From assembly GCA_021775835.1 (NCBI GenBank), contig JAJFHC010000191.1, forward strand, positions 1-61,784: DNA of 61,784 nt, in the 5' to 3' direction. The stretch comes from Hyphomicrobiales bacterium (GTDB lineage Bacteria > Pseudomonadota > Alphaproteobacteria > Rhizobiales > JAJFHC01). The position numbers and the translations under genes were made by a program. The notes under the pieces were generated by a model. That model was not told the origin of the DNA and did no database searches. It saw only the letters and a program-made list of their open reading frames with translations. Positions 44,950 to 53,871 of this stretch are shown piece by piece (the first letter of the stretch is position 1; the number at the start of each line of letters is the position of its first letter).

Positions 44950-45939
44950 TTATTTCTGGTAAGCTTCAATCAGCTTTTTGCCAGCGTCTCCAGCCTGTTT
45001 CAGCCATTCCTCGGTCATGGTCTTGCCGACTTCAACCAAGGAAGCACGCAGAGCATCGGTCGGCTTGGCAACCTTGATGCCGTTGTCTGCAAGGCCCTTG
45101 GTCTTGGCGGCGGTTTCAGCCATGGACGCCGCCCAGCCGCGCGTCTGAGCGGCAGCCGCCGCCAGCATCACTGCTTTCTGAGCCGCCGGATCCAGTTTCT
45201 GGAAGGAGCGCTTGTTCATGACGACAACGTTCTTGGGCATCCACCCCTGAACGTCATAGTAGTTCGACAGAAAATCCCAGGCCTTGGTGTTGAATCCGGT
45301 TGACGGCGACGTGATCATCGCGTCTACGCGTCCGGTCGAAAACGCCTGAGCGAGATCGGCAACTTCTACCTGTGTCGGCACCGCTTTTGTCAACTGGGCG
45401 AAACGCTCGGTTGCGGCATTGTAGGCCCGGAACTTGAGGCCCGCCATATCGCCAACAGCAGCGATTTCCTTCTTGGCGTAAAGTCCCTGAGGCGGCCATG
45501 GCACGGCATAGAGAACCATCAGGCCCTGTTTTTCCATCAGCGCTTCAATTGCCGGGCGCGACACGTCCCAGAGTTTCTTTGCGTCCATATATGAAGTTGC
45601 CAGGAACGGTACCGAGTCGACCCCGAACAGCGCGTCTTCATTGGAAAGCCGCGAGAGTAGGAACTCTCCGATCGGAACCTGGCCACTCCGTACGGCCTGT
45701 TTGATTTCCGGGTGCTTGAACAAAGAGCCGGACGGATGAACCTTGATCTTAATTTCGCCCTTTGTGACGATCTCCAGATCCTTGGCAAATTCGATATGGT
45801 TCAACGTGTGAAAATTGTTATCACCGTATGGAACCGGCATGTTCCAGGTTTCACCCCACGCCGCGGTTGCGAACATCGCGGCCGATGCAACACCTAGAAC
45901 ATTAATCGCCATACGGCGTAAGGTGTAGTGACGTTTCAT
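44950..45939 (-). CDS. dctP: TRAP transporter periplasmic substrate-binding protein (DctP-like)
   Basis: A 329-residue binding protein. After a basic N-terminus (MKRHYTLRR) a signal peptide core (INVLGVASAAMFATAAWG) leads to a mature start at ETWNMPVPYGDNNFHT. The DctP fold is recognised from GEIKIKVHPSGSLFKHPEIK, GLKFRAYNAATERFAQL (the arginine that usually binds the ligand carboxylate) and QAFSTGRVDAMITSPSTG. The arginine suggests a carboxylate ligand. GGGAGAA precedes the ATG at 45939. The gene lies 137 bases after the carrier protein gene and begins the TRAP part of the run; the gap could hold a separate promoter. Confidence 0.92.
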   Translation of the reverse strand: MKRHYTLRRMAINVLGVASAAMFATAAWGETWNMPVPYGDNNFHTLNHIEFAKDLEIVTKGEIKIKVHPSGSLFKHPEIKQAVRSGQVPIGEFLLSRLSNEDALFGVDSVPFLATSYMDAKKLWDVSRPAIEALMEKQGLMVLYAVPWPPQGLYAKKEIAAVGDMAGLKFRAYNAATERFAQLTKAVPTQVEVADLAQAFSTGRVDAMITSPSTGFNTKAWDFLSNYYDVQGWMPKNVVVMNKRSFQKLDPAAQKAVMLAAAAAQTRGWAASMAETAAKTKGLADNGIKVAKPTDALRASLVEVGKTMTEEWLKQAGDAGKKLIEAYQK

Positions 45940-46076
45940 TTCATAATTCTCCCGTTTCGAGTTCCGGCCATACTCATCTAAGAACCGAGCTGTGCAACCG
46001 AGTGACTTCGAGAGCCCCAAGGCTGAACGTTTAGCTGATTCTTTGCGCTTTCGCTAGGCGTATGGCACGTTTGCCC

Positions 46077-46334
46077 TCAGGCGGACAATTTGTCCGACTC
46101 AGAGCCATCGAGCGACACGCCCTTGGCAACCAACAATTTCTGCATGTCTCCAATATTCTGCATGCTCACCATTTCAGGCATACTGAAGCGTATACTGAAA
46201 GCGTTTTCAACTGCGAGCATTATTTCAATGTGCTGAAGCGAGCTCCAGTTGGGAGTGTTCAGAGCGTTCGACTCCTCGTTCAGCGTAGCTGGTTCAATCT
46301 TGAGGATTCCAGCAATGACTTCATATAGTACCAT
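46077..46334 (-). CDS. Acyl/aminoacyl carrier protein
   Basis: An 85-residue carrier protein. The four-helix pattern starts VLYEVIAGILKIEPATLNEE, and the phosphopantetheine site appears to be S32 in NWSSLQHIEIMLAVE, where the usual Asp-Ser-Leu reads Ser-Ser-Leu. The following FSIRFSMPEMVSMQNIGDM is the usual helix 3 region. I start it at ATG 46334, behind GGAGAG; the longer frame upstream would run into the ligase gene. It lies 56 bases after an amino acid:[carrier protein] ligase, whose cognate substrate it should be, and upstream of a PPTase in the same run. By analogy it plays the DltC role. Confidence 0.87.
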   Translation of the reverse strand: MVLYEVIAGILKIEPATLNEESNALNTPNWSSLQHIEIMLAVENAFSIRFSMPEMVSMQNIGDMQKLLVAKGVSLDGSESDKLSA

Positions 46335-46390
46335 TTTACTCTCCGATTCTAGGTGTCTGGTTTCGTCGTCGATTTTCTTGAAATTTCCGA

Positions 46391-47602
46391 TCAATCGAAA
46401 ATCTTTTCCCGCACTTCTTCCGGCCAACGGTCAGGGTCGTAACCGTGCTGAGTGAACACGGCCAATACCCAGCGCTCAATACCCAGACCAACACAACCGG
46501 TCAGGGCTGCATTGCCTTCCATATCCTCGATGTCAAAACGTTCACCGAAGAAGTTGCCGTGAAGATTGATGGACCCGCAGGCAATCGTCGTGGTGTTGCC
46601 TTCGGCGTCAAGTACAGGAATCTTGATCTCGTTCTTGACTTCCTGGGCGGCCTGCCAGAATTTCTTGGCGGCCGATACCGTGGCGAAGAACGGATCCGTC
46701 GCTGTCTGAAGCTTGCAGTCGATGTCGAAATACGACGCCAGTTCTTCCACCAGAGGAAGGGCCCTGTTGCGCACGTCTTTCACATAATCGTCGGAACCGA
46801 CGAAGACGAGCTCGCGGACATTGAATTCAAACAACCGGTCGAGACCGGAAATGTTGCGTGATTCATAACGGAAGACGCGACCCATCCAGGTGAAGCACTC
46901 ACCGGTCTGGTAACGCTTGCCCCTGAGTGTCGGATAAGCCGGGAAACAGGCGGCCGGGTTGAGGCACATGCCGTCCATGTGAACATGGTCCTGTGGTGGC
47001 ATATGTGCGCCTTCGGAACAGGAATTGGCGGCGCGGAATTCTTCGATGGCATCGAAATCCTCGATCATGTTGCCAACAAAGGTCACAGCGTTTGGATGGC
47101 TGTCAAAGTAGCCGCACTTGTGCAAGGTGTCGGAATCCACAAGTGCTGGAAAATGTCCGTCCTTGGCTTCATATTCGCGTTTGTAGAGTTCGGCCGCCTT
47201 GTCGTTGATGAGCTGGGCCAGCTTCAATACCGGTCCATTGTAGGCAACCTGGCCCTTGCCATAGTCGTGCAGCCAACCGCGCTTCACCAATCCGGAATTC
47301 ACGTCACGCTGGTAGGGCCCTTCATCCTTGCGCTTGGTTTCGAAGAACACCTTGATTTCGTAACCGGAGACCTGCTTTGCCATCACGTCCAGGAAGCGGG
47401 CGGCCTTGTCCATTACGGCATCGAGGTTTCTGCGATCCTTGAGCACGACAGTCGCTGACTTGCCATCCTCGCCGACCACGATGCGGTCGATTGCCGGAGA
47501 TACAAAGACCGACTCCTTTTCGATGTCGCTTGCGACCTCCTCATCGACCTGCCGCGGCATGTCGATGGCTACTTTCATCGGTACTGTAAGTTGTGTGTTC
47601 AT
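46391..47602 (-). CDS. Amino acid:[carrier protein] ligase (SerRS-like class II synthetase homologue)
   Basis: A 403-residue relative of the catalytic core of atypical seryl-tRNA synthetases that lacks a tRNA-binding arm. Such proteins, described from Bradyrhizobium and others, adenylate a small amino acid and attach it to the phosphopantetheine of a nearby carrier protein. Class II motif 2 is RVFRYESRN and motif 3 is GCVGLGIERWVLA. The likely zinc ligands are C195 (NSCSEGAH), E247 (motif 2) and C370 (TGCVGLG). The N-terminal part of about 120 residues before the catalytic core is longer than I expect. The ATG at 47602 follows GAGGGG. Glycine or alanine is the amino acid used by characterised relatives; the choice here is not readable. 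Confidence 0.88.
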   Translation of the reverse strand: MNTQLTVPMKVAIDMPRQVDEEVASDIEKESVFVSPAIDRIVVGEDGKSATVVLKDRRNLDAVMDKAARFLDVMAKQVSGYEIKVFFETKRKDEGPYQRDVNSGLVKRGWLHDYGKGQVAYNGPVLKLAQLINDKAAELYKREYEAKDGHFPALVDSDTLHKCGYFDSHPNAVTFVGNMIEDFDAIEEFRAANSCSEGAHMPPQDHVHMDGMCLNPAACFPAYPTLRGKRYQTGECFTWMGRVFRYESRNISGLDRLFEFNVRELVFVGSDDYVKDVRNRALPLVEELASYFDIDCKLQTATDPFFATVSAAKKFWQAAQEVKNEIKIPVLDAEGNTTTIACGSINLHGNFFGERFDIEDMEGNAALTGCVGLGIERWVLAVFTQHGYDPDRWPEEVREKIFD

Positions 47603-47654
47603 TTCGGTTTGCCCCTCTTTCAATAACTTGGATGATTGACGACTTGGTTGTTGA

Positions 47655-49175
47655 TCAGAATTGGTAGTAAAGGAATGACGAGTCCGATCCGATGCTTGTG
47701 AAGGCAACGACGAAGGCGATTGTCGTTGCGAATGACCAGCCCAGTGCAGGACGCCATGCCAGCTTTTCGGCAAGACGGCTGAACGTGTTGGGCTTGGGAT
47801 TGCAGCTCAGCCATTCATGACGGAGGATTTCCTGAGTATTCGGTGCGATCAGAACAATCGCCCCGAAGGCTACGATCAACGGGAAGACCTCACCGAGCGC
47901 CACCGAAACCATCTCCGAATTGGCCGGCACATCAAGGAGTGTGGAGACACCCCACATTGACGTCAGTATGGTCAATGCCGTCTGCATGTCAGGTGACCGG
48001 AAGATTACCAGACCGCTGACGACTACGGACATGGTCAGGGCCCAGCCCATAACCGGCGGCAGCTTTGGCATGTCAAACTGCTTCCAGGCGTTGTTTATGG
48101 CAATAGCGATACCGTGAATGAGTCCGTACAATACGAACAGCCATCCGGACCCATGCCACATACCGGCAATCAGCATCGTCACAACGATGGGCCAGGCACC
48201 GGAAACCATGAAGCGCCTTGCGGGACCAAACTTTTTCACCATTGCCTCACGCATGCCGTTCATCGCCATCGGCGAATAGACGAAGTTGGTGAAGAACCGG
48301 GTCATTGACATGTGCCAGCGCTGCCAGAAATCGGAAATGCTGGTGGCCTTGAACGGTGAATTGAAGTTAAGCGGCAGAATGATTCCGAAGATCGCGCCGA
48401 GGCCCACGGCCATATCGGAGTACCCTGAGAAATCAAAGTACAGCTGCAGCGTGTAAGCCAAAGTTCCGGCCCAGGCGGTAATGACATCGATGGATTGCCC
48501 ACCCATGACACCGTTGAATGCGCCGTTGGCATAAGGAGCGATCGAGTCAGCCAGAATGACCTTCTTAAACAGACCCATGCTGAACATCGCAAGGCCTGCG
48601 GCGATCCGCCGGAAGTCGAGGGCGGAGTCCGTGCGGTCTTTCATCTGATCGAACATCTCACGCTGGAGAACCAGCGGCCCTGCCGTCACACACGGAAAGA
48701 ACGTTGCAAATGTGAGATACCGCGTGAACGACTGTTGTTCCGCCTGCCCACTGTGAGCTTCAATCAGGAATCCGATCTGGATGAAGGTGTAAAACGAAAT
48801 CCCGATCGGCAAAATGATATCGAGATGAGAGAAGCTCGCGCCCGTCAGCTGACTGGTGATATCGAGGAAGAAATTGGTGTACTTGAAATACCCCAAAGCC
48901 GCGAGATTGGCGATGATACTCGAGATCAGGAGCGGCCCGGACGGTTTCCCGGCCTTGGTCGCCTGGATCAGAATGTTTCCAACCACATAGTTTGAAACAA
49001 CCGACACCAGAAGGATTGCCAGAAGCGCCAGACTCCACTGTGCGTAGAACACCAGCGACGCAATGACGACGACCGAGAAAGCTGCCTGCCAACCGGCAAA
49101 CCGCTGGGCCACTGCAAAGGCAAGGAAAGCTGCCGGAAGAAAAAGCAGAATGAATTCGTATGAGTTAAATACCAT
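47655..49175 (-). CDS. MBOAT-family membrane O-acyltransferase (AlgI/DltB-like)
   Basis: A polytopic membrane acyltransferase of 506 residues. The conserved FWQRWH ends at H288, and the invariant catalytic histidine is H341 in GMWHGSGWLFVLYG; LYFDFSGYSDMAVGLG is a further family mark. After FWQRWH the text reads MSMTRFFTNFVYSPM instead of the usual TWLRDYVYIPLGG, so it belongs to an uncommon branch. AlgI, PatA and DltB move acetyl or alanyl groups across the inner membrane to exported polymers. It begins one base after the SGNH fusion gene and 52 bases before the aa:CP ligase. With a carrier protein and ligase in the same operon, an aminoacyl donor is the natural reading. Confidence 0.92.
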   Translation of the reverse strand: MVFNSYEFILLFLPAAFLAFAVAQRFAGWQAAFSVVVIASLVFYAQWSLALLAILLVSVVSNYVVGNILIQATKAGKPSGPLLISSIIANLAALGYFKYTNFFLDITSQLTGASFSHLDIILPIGISFYTFIQIGFLIEAHSGQAEQQSFTRYLTFATFFPCVTAGPLVLQREMFDQMKDRTDSALDFRRIAAGLAMFSMGLFKKVILADSIAPYANGAFNGVMGGQSIDVITAWAGTLAYTLQLYFDFSGYSDMAVGLGAIFGIILPLNFNSPFKATSISDFWQRWHMSMTRFFTNFVYSPMAMNGMREAMVKKFGPARRFMVSGAWPIVVTMLIAGMWHGSGWLFVLYGLIHGIAIAINNAWKQFDMPKLPPVMGWALTMSVVVSGLVIFRSPDMQTALTILTSMWGVSTLLDVPANSEMVSVALGEVFPLIVAFGAIVLIAPNTQEILRHEWLSCNPKPNTFSRLAEKLAWRPALGWSFATTIAFVVAFTSIGSDSSFLYYQF

Positions 49176-49176
49176 C

Positions 49177-51615
49177 TTACTGTACCGTCCCGTTCATTGT
49201 GCCGCGAAAGTCCGACGTTTTATATTTTTCGGGGTATTGCCGGAGCAGCATGCCCAGGCATGTTGAGTTGCCATGTTCGGCGTCGATGTACATGTCCGCT
49301 GAGCATCCGACGTCCTTGGGAGCGAACCCGCCGATGATCGGAAATCCGTATTTTTTGGACCACGCGATCGTCTGATCCTTGACCTTCTGCAGCCCGTCCA
49401 TGTACGGCGACCCCTGAACAGCATCCCAGAAGATCGGGTTGAACTGAGGGTGCGCAAGCGTCACACGCACGCCCTTTTTCTTCAGGAAATCGAAAAGCGC
49501 TTCCAGATGGACGATGCCCTTTGGATCAATTCTGGACGGATCGTTGCGTTTCGCCTTGGCAAAGGCCAATGCCTCGTTGCGGGCACGTTCACGCGTGAAC
49601 AAGCGTTGATGCTCACCCGACCAGAGGATCGATCCACCGGGCAGCAACGTGTCGAGGGTTTCGAAAGCAAACTCGTCCGTTGCATGGGGTTGAACCGGCG
49701 CGGTCAGATGACGTTTGGCCTGGCCGCGAAGCAGCGGCAGGGATACTAGCTCACGCCACGTCTCGACCGGAAGCGTATCCCAGTTGCTATGGGGCTCAAG
49801 ACCGATACGTTCCGCGAACGCGCGATAGTACTTGATACCCGGCAACCAGAGGTAGTCCGTCCGATGCTCTATCGGTGTCAGGAGATTATCCCTGATGGTG
49901 ATAATCATTTCCTTGGGAAGTTTGTCGTGACGAACCCACATCTCCGTCACCGCCAGCATGTCTTCGTAGTAGTCGCGGTGAACGTGAGAGTTGTAGAGGT
50001 CTATTCCAGGCAACAAATTCACGTGGGCTTCCTGCCAGTGACTGGCTCCCAGAATGACCAGTTCAGGCGTCCGTTCCATGCGGGCAATGGTGGCATTGCG
50101 CAGATCCCGGATGTTGATGTTGAGATCAAACACCGCAAAATTCCGGCCTTCGACATGAGTCTGTGCGACCTTTTCAATCAGTTTCTGATCGAAAAGCATG
50201 GGCGAGAAGTACTTGTTCGCTTCCCAGACCCCCACGACAGCCATGAAACAGAGTGCGATGAGAACACAGACATGCCGGGCGGCGGTTCTTCCTGCTCCCA
50301 GTGCCGCAGCATTCTCCAGAACCTTTTCCTGGGTTTCCTCAATTTGAGAGCGCAGACGACCTATGAGTGCCCGGGCATCTTCACGCTCGGCGTCCGTTTC
50401 AGGTACGATATTTGTCTCATACTCTATCACCTCAGAGGTCTGTGGCACGGGTTGGGAGTAGCCAGGATCGACTTCCTCGATCCTTTCTGCCGCAACCATG
50501 ACATTGCCTGAGGGATAATAGTCGTAGCTTGTCTGTGTGGCCGATGCATTGAGCGGTGAAGTGACAACCTGCTGACCGCCGGGATTCGGGTGTGCACCGG
50601 GACCGTTGGGACGGGTTGAAGCCGTTGGAACCCGCCACATGTCGCCGGCAGGCGTCTCCGGTGCTGCTTCGCGGGTGTTGTCTTCCTCAGGCACTCGTTT
50701 CCTGCCGATGAAAAGATCAAACAGCAATGGTGAGAGGAACATTGGAATCTGACAGACCCCGACGTAAACCGCCAGTTCCGGTCCGGCGAACTGATGGACA
50801 AGGCCAAACGAAAGGCCGACATTTCGGAAACTTGTCAGAACAACGGCCGTGTAGGCTGCCCGAATGCCGAACCGTGACATTACGAATCTGGTCAGCAAAC
50901 CAATCGTGACAGCGAATGTCACCGCGACCAGCAAATATTCCAGGATGATGTACGGCTCCCGGTCGATCGCCTGGGTGACTTCGTCTTCGAGTGCAAAGCA
51001 GAAAACGATGAGCGCGATCACGGAGCCCCAGCGGCCAATGCCGTCAAGCCTGTCTCTTTGTGGCGTGGTCCAATCCTTCGTCATCGCTTTGACGACCAGA
51101 AATATGGCCATAGGGACAACCAGGAACATGACCATGCGAAAAGCAAAGAGTTCGAGGTCGAGATGAACTTCGCTTCCAAGCAGGTAGCTGAAGGTGAGAT
51201 AGATCGATACTGGCGCAAACAGCGTCGACCATACGACGGTCTGAACGGCCATCTTCTGTTCCAGCCCCATGAGCTGCACCAGCGTTGGCGACGCAAACAA
51301 AGAACCGCTCGTCACCGTCACCAACAGAAAGAAGAGCCATTCACGGTCCATGTCGAACCAGAGTCCGACCCCGAGCGTAATCGCCGGCAATACACCTTGC
51401 TGCCAGAAAACCAGCGCCAGCACGACAGGACGTGGGCGCGTGAGTTCGGCCGATCCCTGTCGCGCAAACGGCAACAGGGAAAAGACCATCACAAAGAAGA
51501 GCGCTTGAAGAAGATACGGTGCAAAGAAGTGTGAAACCTGTGGAAAGAATAATGCGCAAATGACGCCTAGCGCCAGCAACAAAGCTGCTAATGTCTTTTC
51601 GTGTTCTGCGTGCAT
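49177..51615 (-). CDS. Fusion of BASS-type ten-helix transporter domain and periplasmic SGNH/DltD-like domain
   Basis: An 812-residue two-part protein. Residues about 8-305 hold ten hydrophobic helices resembling the bile acid:sodium symporter / ACR3 superfamily (TSFRNVGLSFGLVHQ, then VGVCQIPMFLSPLLFDL). A Pro/Ser/Asn-rich linker and a short helical segment (DAEREDARALIGRLRSQIEE) cover about 310-440. An eleventh helix (HVCVLIALCFMAVVGVWEAN) leads to a soluble domain that should be periplasmic. It has an SGNH-like triad: S525 in ILGASHWQ and the DxxH pair D778/H781 in YIDAEHGN. This matches the AlgJ/AlgX/DltD partners of MBOAT enzymes. The MBOAT gene follows after one base. The fusion of these two domains is unfamiliar to me. 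Confidence 0.88.
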   Translation of the reverse strand: MHAEHEKTLAALLLALGVICALFFPQVSHFFAPYLLQALFFVMVFSLLPFARQGSAELTRPRPVVLALVFWQQGVLPAITLGVGLWFDMDREWLFFLLVTVTSGSLFASPTLVQLMGLEQKMAVQTVVWSTLFAPVSIYLTFSYLLGSEVHLDLELFAFRMVMFLVVPMAIFLVVKAMTKDWTTPQRDRLDGIGRWGSVIALIVFCFALEDEVTQAIDREPYIILEYLLVAVTFAVTIGLLTRFVMSRFGIRAAYTAVVLTSFRNVGLSFGLVHQFAGPELAVYVGVCQIPMFLSPLLFDLFIGRKRVPEEDNTREAAPETPAGDMWRVPTASTRPNGPGAHPNPGGQQVVTSPLNASATQTSYDYYPSGNVMVAAERIEEVDPGYSQPVPQTSEVIEYETNIVPETDAEREDARALIGRLRSQIEETQEKVLENAAALGAGRTAARHVCVLIALCFMAVVGVWEANKYFSPMLFDQKLIEKVAQTHVEGRNFAVFDLNINIRDLRNATIARMERTPELVILGASHWQEAHVNLLPGIDLYNSHVHRDYYEDMLAVTEMWVRHDKLPKEMIITIRDNLLTPIEHRTDYLWLPGIKYYRAFAERIGLEPHSNWDTLPVETWRELVSLPLLRGQAKRHLTAPVQPHATDEFAFETLDTLLPGGSILWSGEHQRLFTRERARNEALAFAKAKRNDPSRIDPKGIVHLEALFDFLKKKGVRVTLAHPQFNPIFWDAVQGSPYMDGLQKVKDQTIAWSKKYGFPIIGGFAPKDVGCSADMYIDAEHGNSTCLGMLLRQYPEKYKTSDFRGTMNGTVQ

Positions 51616-51883
51616 GGCCCCCGCCCCGCTTTGCCTCTTATTTGCCGTGTCAACACGACGTTTGAGGCTATTTGTTTTTTTGCCTTGAATGAGAGGGAGG
51701 AGCGATTTCTCAGATGCCCGTAACGCTCCAACCCGTCATGAACACGTGCACTATTGATTCAAACCGTTCAAAAATTACTTAACGGATATGTTGGGAAATT
51801 GATTACGGTAAACGATGTGTTAACGGGTTTGCTACAATTTGGCGGTTCTATCGCTCATGGAGAGGCAAAGGGGCGTGCAGACC

Positions 51884-53866
51884 ATGAATGCAACTGCATA
51901 TGAAGCTGAACGTACCGACGAGACGGATGTTCCGATCATCGATCCGTTGTTGACTGATGTCTTTGACGGCGTGGATTTCGGTCTCGCCATATTTGATAGC
52001 GAATTCCGATTGCTGAAGGCAAATCGGCAGTACATCGACCTCTGCGGATACCAGCGCGAGAACGTTCCGCCCGGTACAACTCTCCAGTCGCTCATGTCCC
52101 TTTCGCTGGCGAGCCGCGGGTTCGACGACAACGAAATCGATACGGCAACCGCCACAACGATGCTGCGGCTTAAAGTCGGCGGCACGCACAAATTTCGTTT
52201 TCAAACAGCGGGCGGCATCTACATTACCGTTACAAGACACCGCAACCCGGACGGCAACCTCATAGAAACCGTCCAGGAAGTTCTTGGCGCAGATCCCGAA
52301 TCAGACAGCGACAACCGGCTCAAGAACATTGCCGAAATGGCGCATTCGCGCATGATGCATGCACTTGACGGCATGGCGGATGGATTTGCCCTGTACGACC
52401 CTGAGGACCGGCTGGTTGTCTATAACCAGAAATATGTCGAACTGAATCCGCATATTGCCGATCTGATAAAGCCAGGGGCACAATATGAAGCGATGCTTCG
52501 ACAGGGTATTAAGCGCGGCGGCTTCAGTCTCAATGGCATGGATGAAGAAACTTTCGTTCAGTGGGACCTTCAGCGCCACTTCAACCCGGGAGAGCCCTAC
52601 GAACGTCAGTTGGCGGACGGGCGCTGGATCCGGACGCTGGAAAAACAGACCGACGACGGGAGCACTGTCGGAACACGCGCGGACATTACAGAGCTCAAGG
52701 AACGCGAGCTTGAAGTTCAAAAGATCAGTGGTGTCCTCGACCGGACCAATGACCAGTTCAACGTTGCGCTGAACAACATGGTGCAGGGTTTGTGCATGTT
52801 CAATTCCGAACAGAAGCTCATCCTGTGTAACCGCCAATACTTGGAAATGTATGGGTTTTCGTCCGAAGTCGTGAAACCTGGAATTTCGTTGTCCGATGTC
52901 ATGCGCTACAGCATCTCGCTGGGAAACTATCGTGACGAAGATGCGCAGTCAGCCCTCGCGGCCCGTCACGACCCTGACAAGCTGAAAGTGCGAACAACGA
53001 TCAAGCAGCACCTCAGGGATGGACGCGTGATGGCCGTGATGAACGAACCGATGCCCAATGGTGGGTCGATCGCTACCTACCAGGACATCACGGTTCTTGA
53101 ACAACACGAAATCAAGCTGGTCGCCTACACCAAGAAGCTGGAGCGTTCCAACCGAGAATTGCAGGACTTTGCCTATGTCGCCTCGCACGACCTGCAGGAA
53201 CCGCTTCGGAAGATCGAAGCCTTCAGCGACCGACTAATTCGCAAGTATGGCGATCTATTACCCGACGACGGCAAGATGTATGTGGACCGGATGCAAAATG
53301 CAGCCTACAGGATGCGCGAGCTCATTTCCGATCTGCTGGGCTATTCCCGGATCACGACCAAGGCCAAGCCGTTCCAGAAAGTAAACATGAAGGAAATTCT
53401 CGAAGGCGTCGTATCGGATATTCAGATGCGCATCGAGGAACATAATGGCTCCGTGGAATTTGACGACTTGCCCACCTTCGACGCGGATCGCACGCAAATG
53501 CGGCAGCTGTTCCAGAACCTGCTTTCGAATGCATTGAAATTCAAGAAACCGGATGTGGACCCGGTGGTCTCGATTACGGCGGAAGCCACAACGAGGATCA
53601 AAGAAAACGGCGATAAACAGGATTTCTGGTGTTTCCGGATCGCCGACAACGGCATCGGTTTCGATAACGAGTACAAAGATCAGATATTTACAATCTTTCA
53701 ACGGCTTCACGGCAGGTTCGAATATGAAGGTACCGGAATCGGACTTGCCACGTGCCGAAAGATTGTCGAACGTCACGAAGGTACTATTGATGCAGATGGC
53801 GTGCCGGATGTCGGGGCAACGTTCATCGTTGAACTGCCGGCAGTTCAAGTCAATGAAGAGGAATAG
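51884..53866 (+). CDS. PAS-rich sensor histidine kinase
   Basis: A soluble histidine kinase of 660 residues without evident membrane helices. Three PAS domains of the PAS_7-like type lie at about 30-130 (FDGVDFGLAIFDSEFRLLKA), 165-275 (LDGMADGFALYDPEDRLV) and 300-405 (NNMVQGLCMFNSEQKLIL). A coiled linker and a HisKA domain follow with H435 in ASHDLQEPLRKI, then the ATPase boxes NLLSNALKFKKP, ADNGIGFD and GTGIGLATCRKIVERH. The HisKA type is that of Cph1-like kinases. I chose ATG 51884, behind AAGGGG, over TTG 51839 and ATG 51857. It is divergent from the SGNH fusion operon across 268 bases and five bases upstream of a receiver gene. Confidence 0.92.
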   Translation: MNATAYEAERTDETDVPIIDPLLTDVFDGVDFGLAIFDSEFRLLKANRQYIDLCGYQRENVPPGTTLQSLMSLSLASRGFDDNEIDTATATTMLRLKVGGTHKFRFQTAGGIYITVTRHRNPDGNLIETVQEVLGADPESDSDNRLKNIAEMAHSRMMHALDGMADGFALYDPEDRLVVYNQKYVELNPHIADLIKPGAQYEAMLRQGIKRGGFSLNGMDEETFVQWDLQRHFNPGEPYERQLADGRWIRTLEKQTDDGSTVGTRADITELKERELEVQKISGVLDRTNDQFNVALNNMVQGLCMFNSEQKLILCNRQYLEMYGFSSEVVKPGISLSDVMRYSISLGNYRDEDAQSALAARHDPDKLKVRTTIKQHLRDGRVMAVMNEPMPNGGSIATYQDITVLEQHEIKLVAYTKKLERSNRELQDFAYVASHDLQEPLRKIEAFSDRLIRKYGDLLPDDGKMYVDRMQNAAYRMRELISDLLGYSRITTKAKPFQKVNMKEILEGVVSDIQMRIEEHNGSVEFDDLPTFDADRTQMRQLFQNLLSNALKFKKPDVDPVVSITAEATTRIKENGDKQDFWCFRIADNGIGFDNEYKDQIFTIFQRLHGRFEYEGTGIGLATCRKIVERHEGTIDADGVPDVGATFIVELPAVQVNEEE

Positions 53867-53871
53867 ACATT

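Noticed and set aside
47655..49175. Reading the MBOAT as an ordinary alginate or exopolysaccharide O-acetylase
   Set aside because: This is possible, but an aa:CP ligase and carrier protein in the same operon and the variant sequence after FWQRWH argue for an aminoacyl donor. I keep acetylation only as an alternative.
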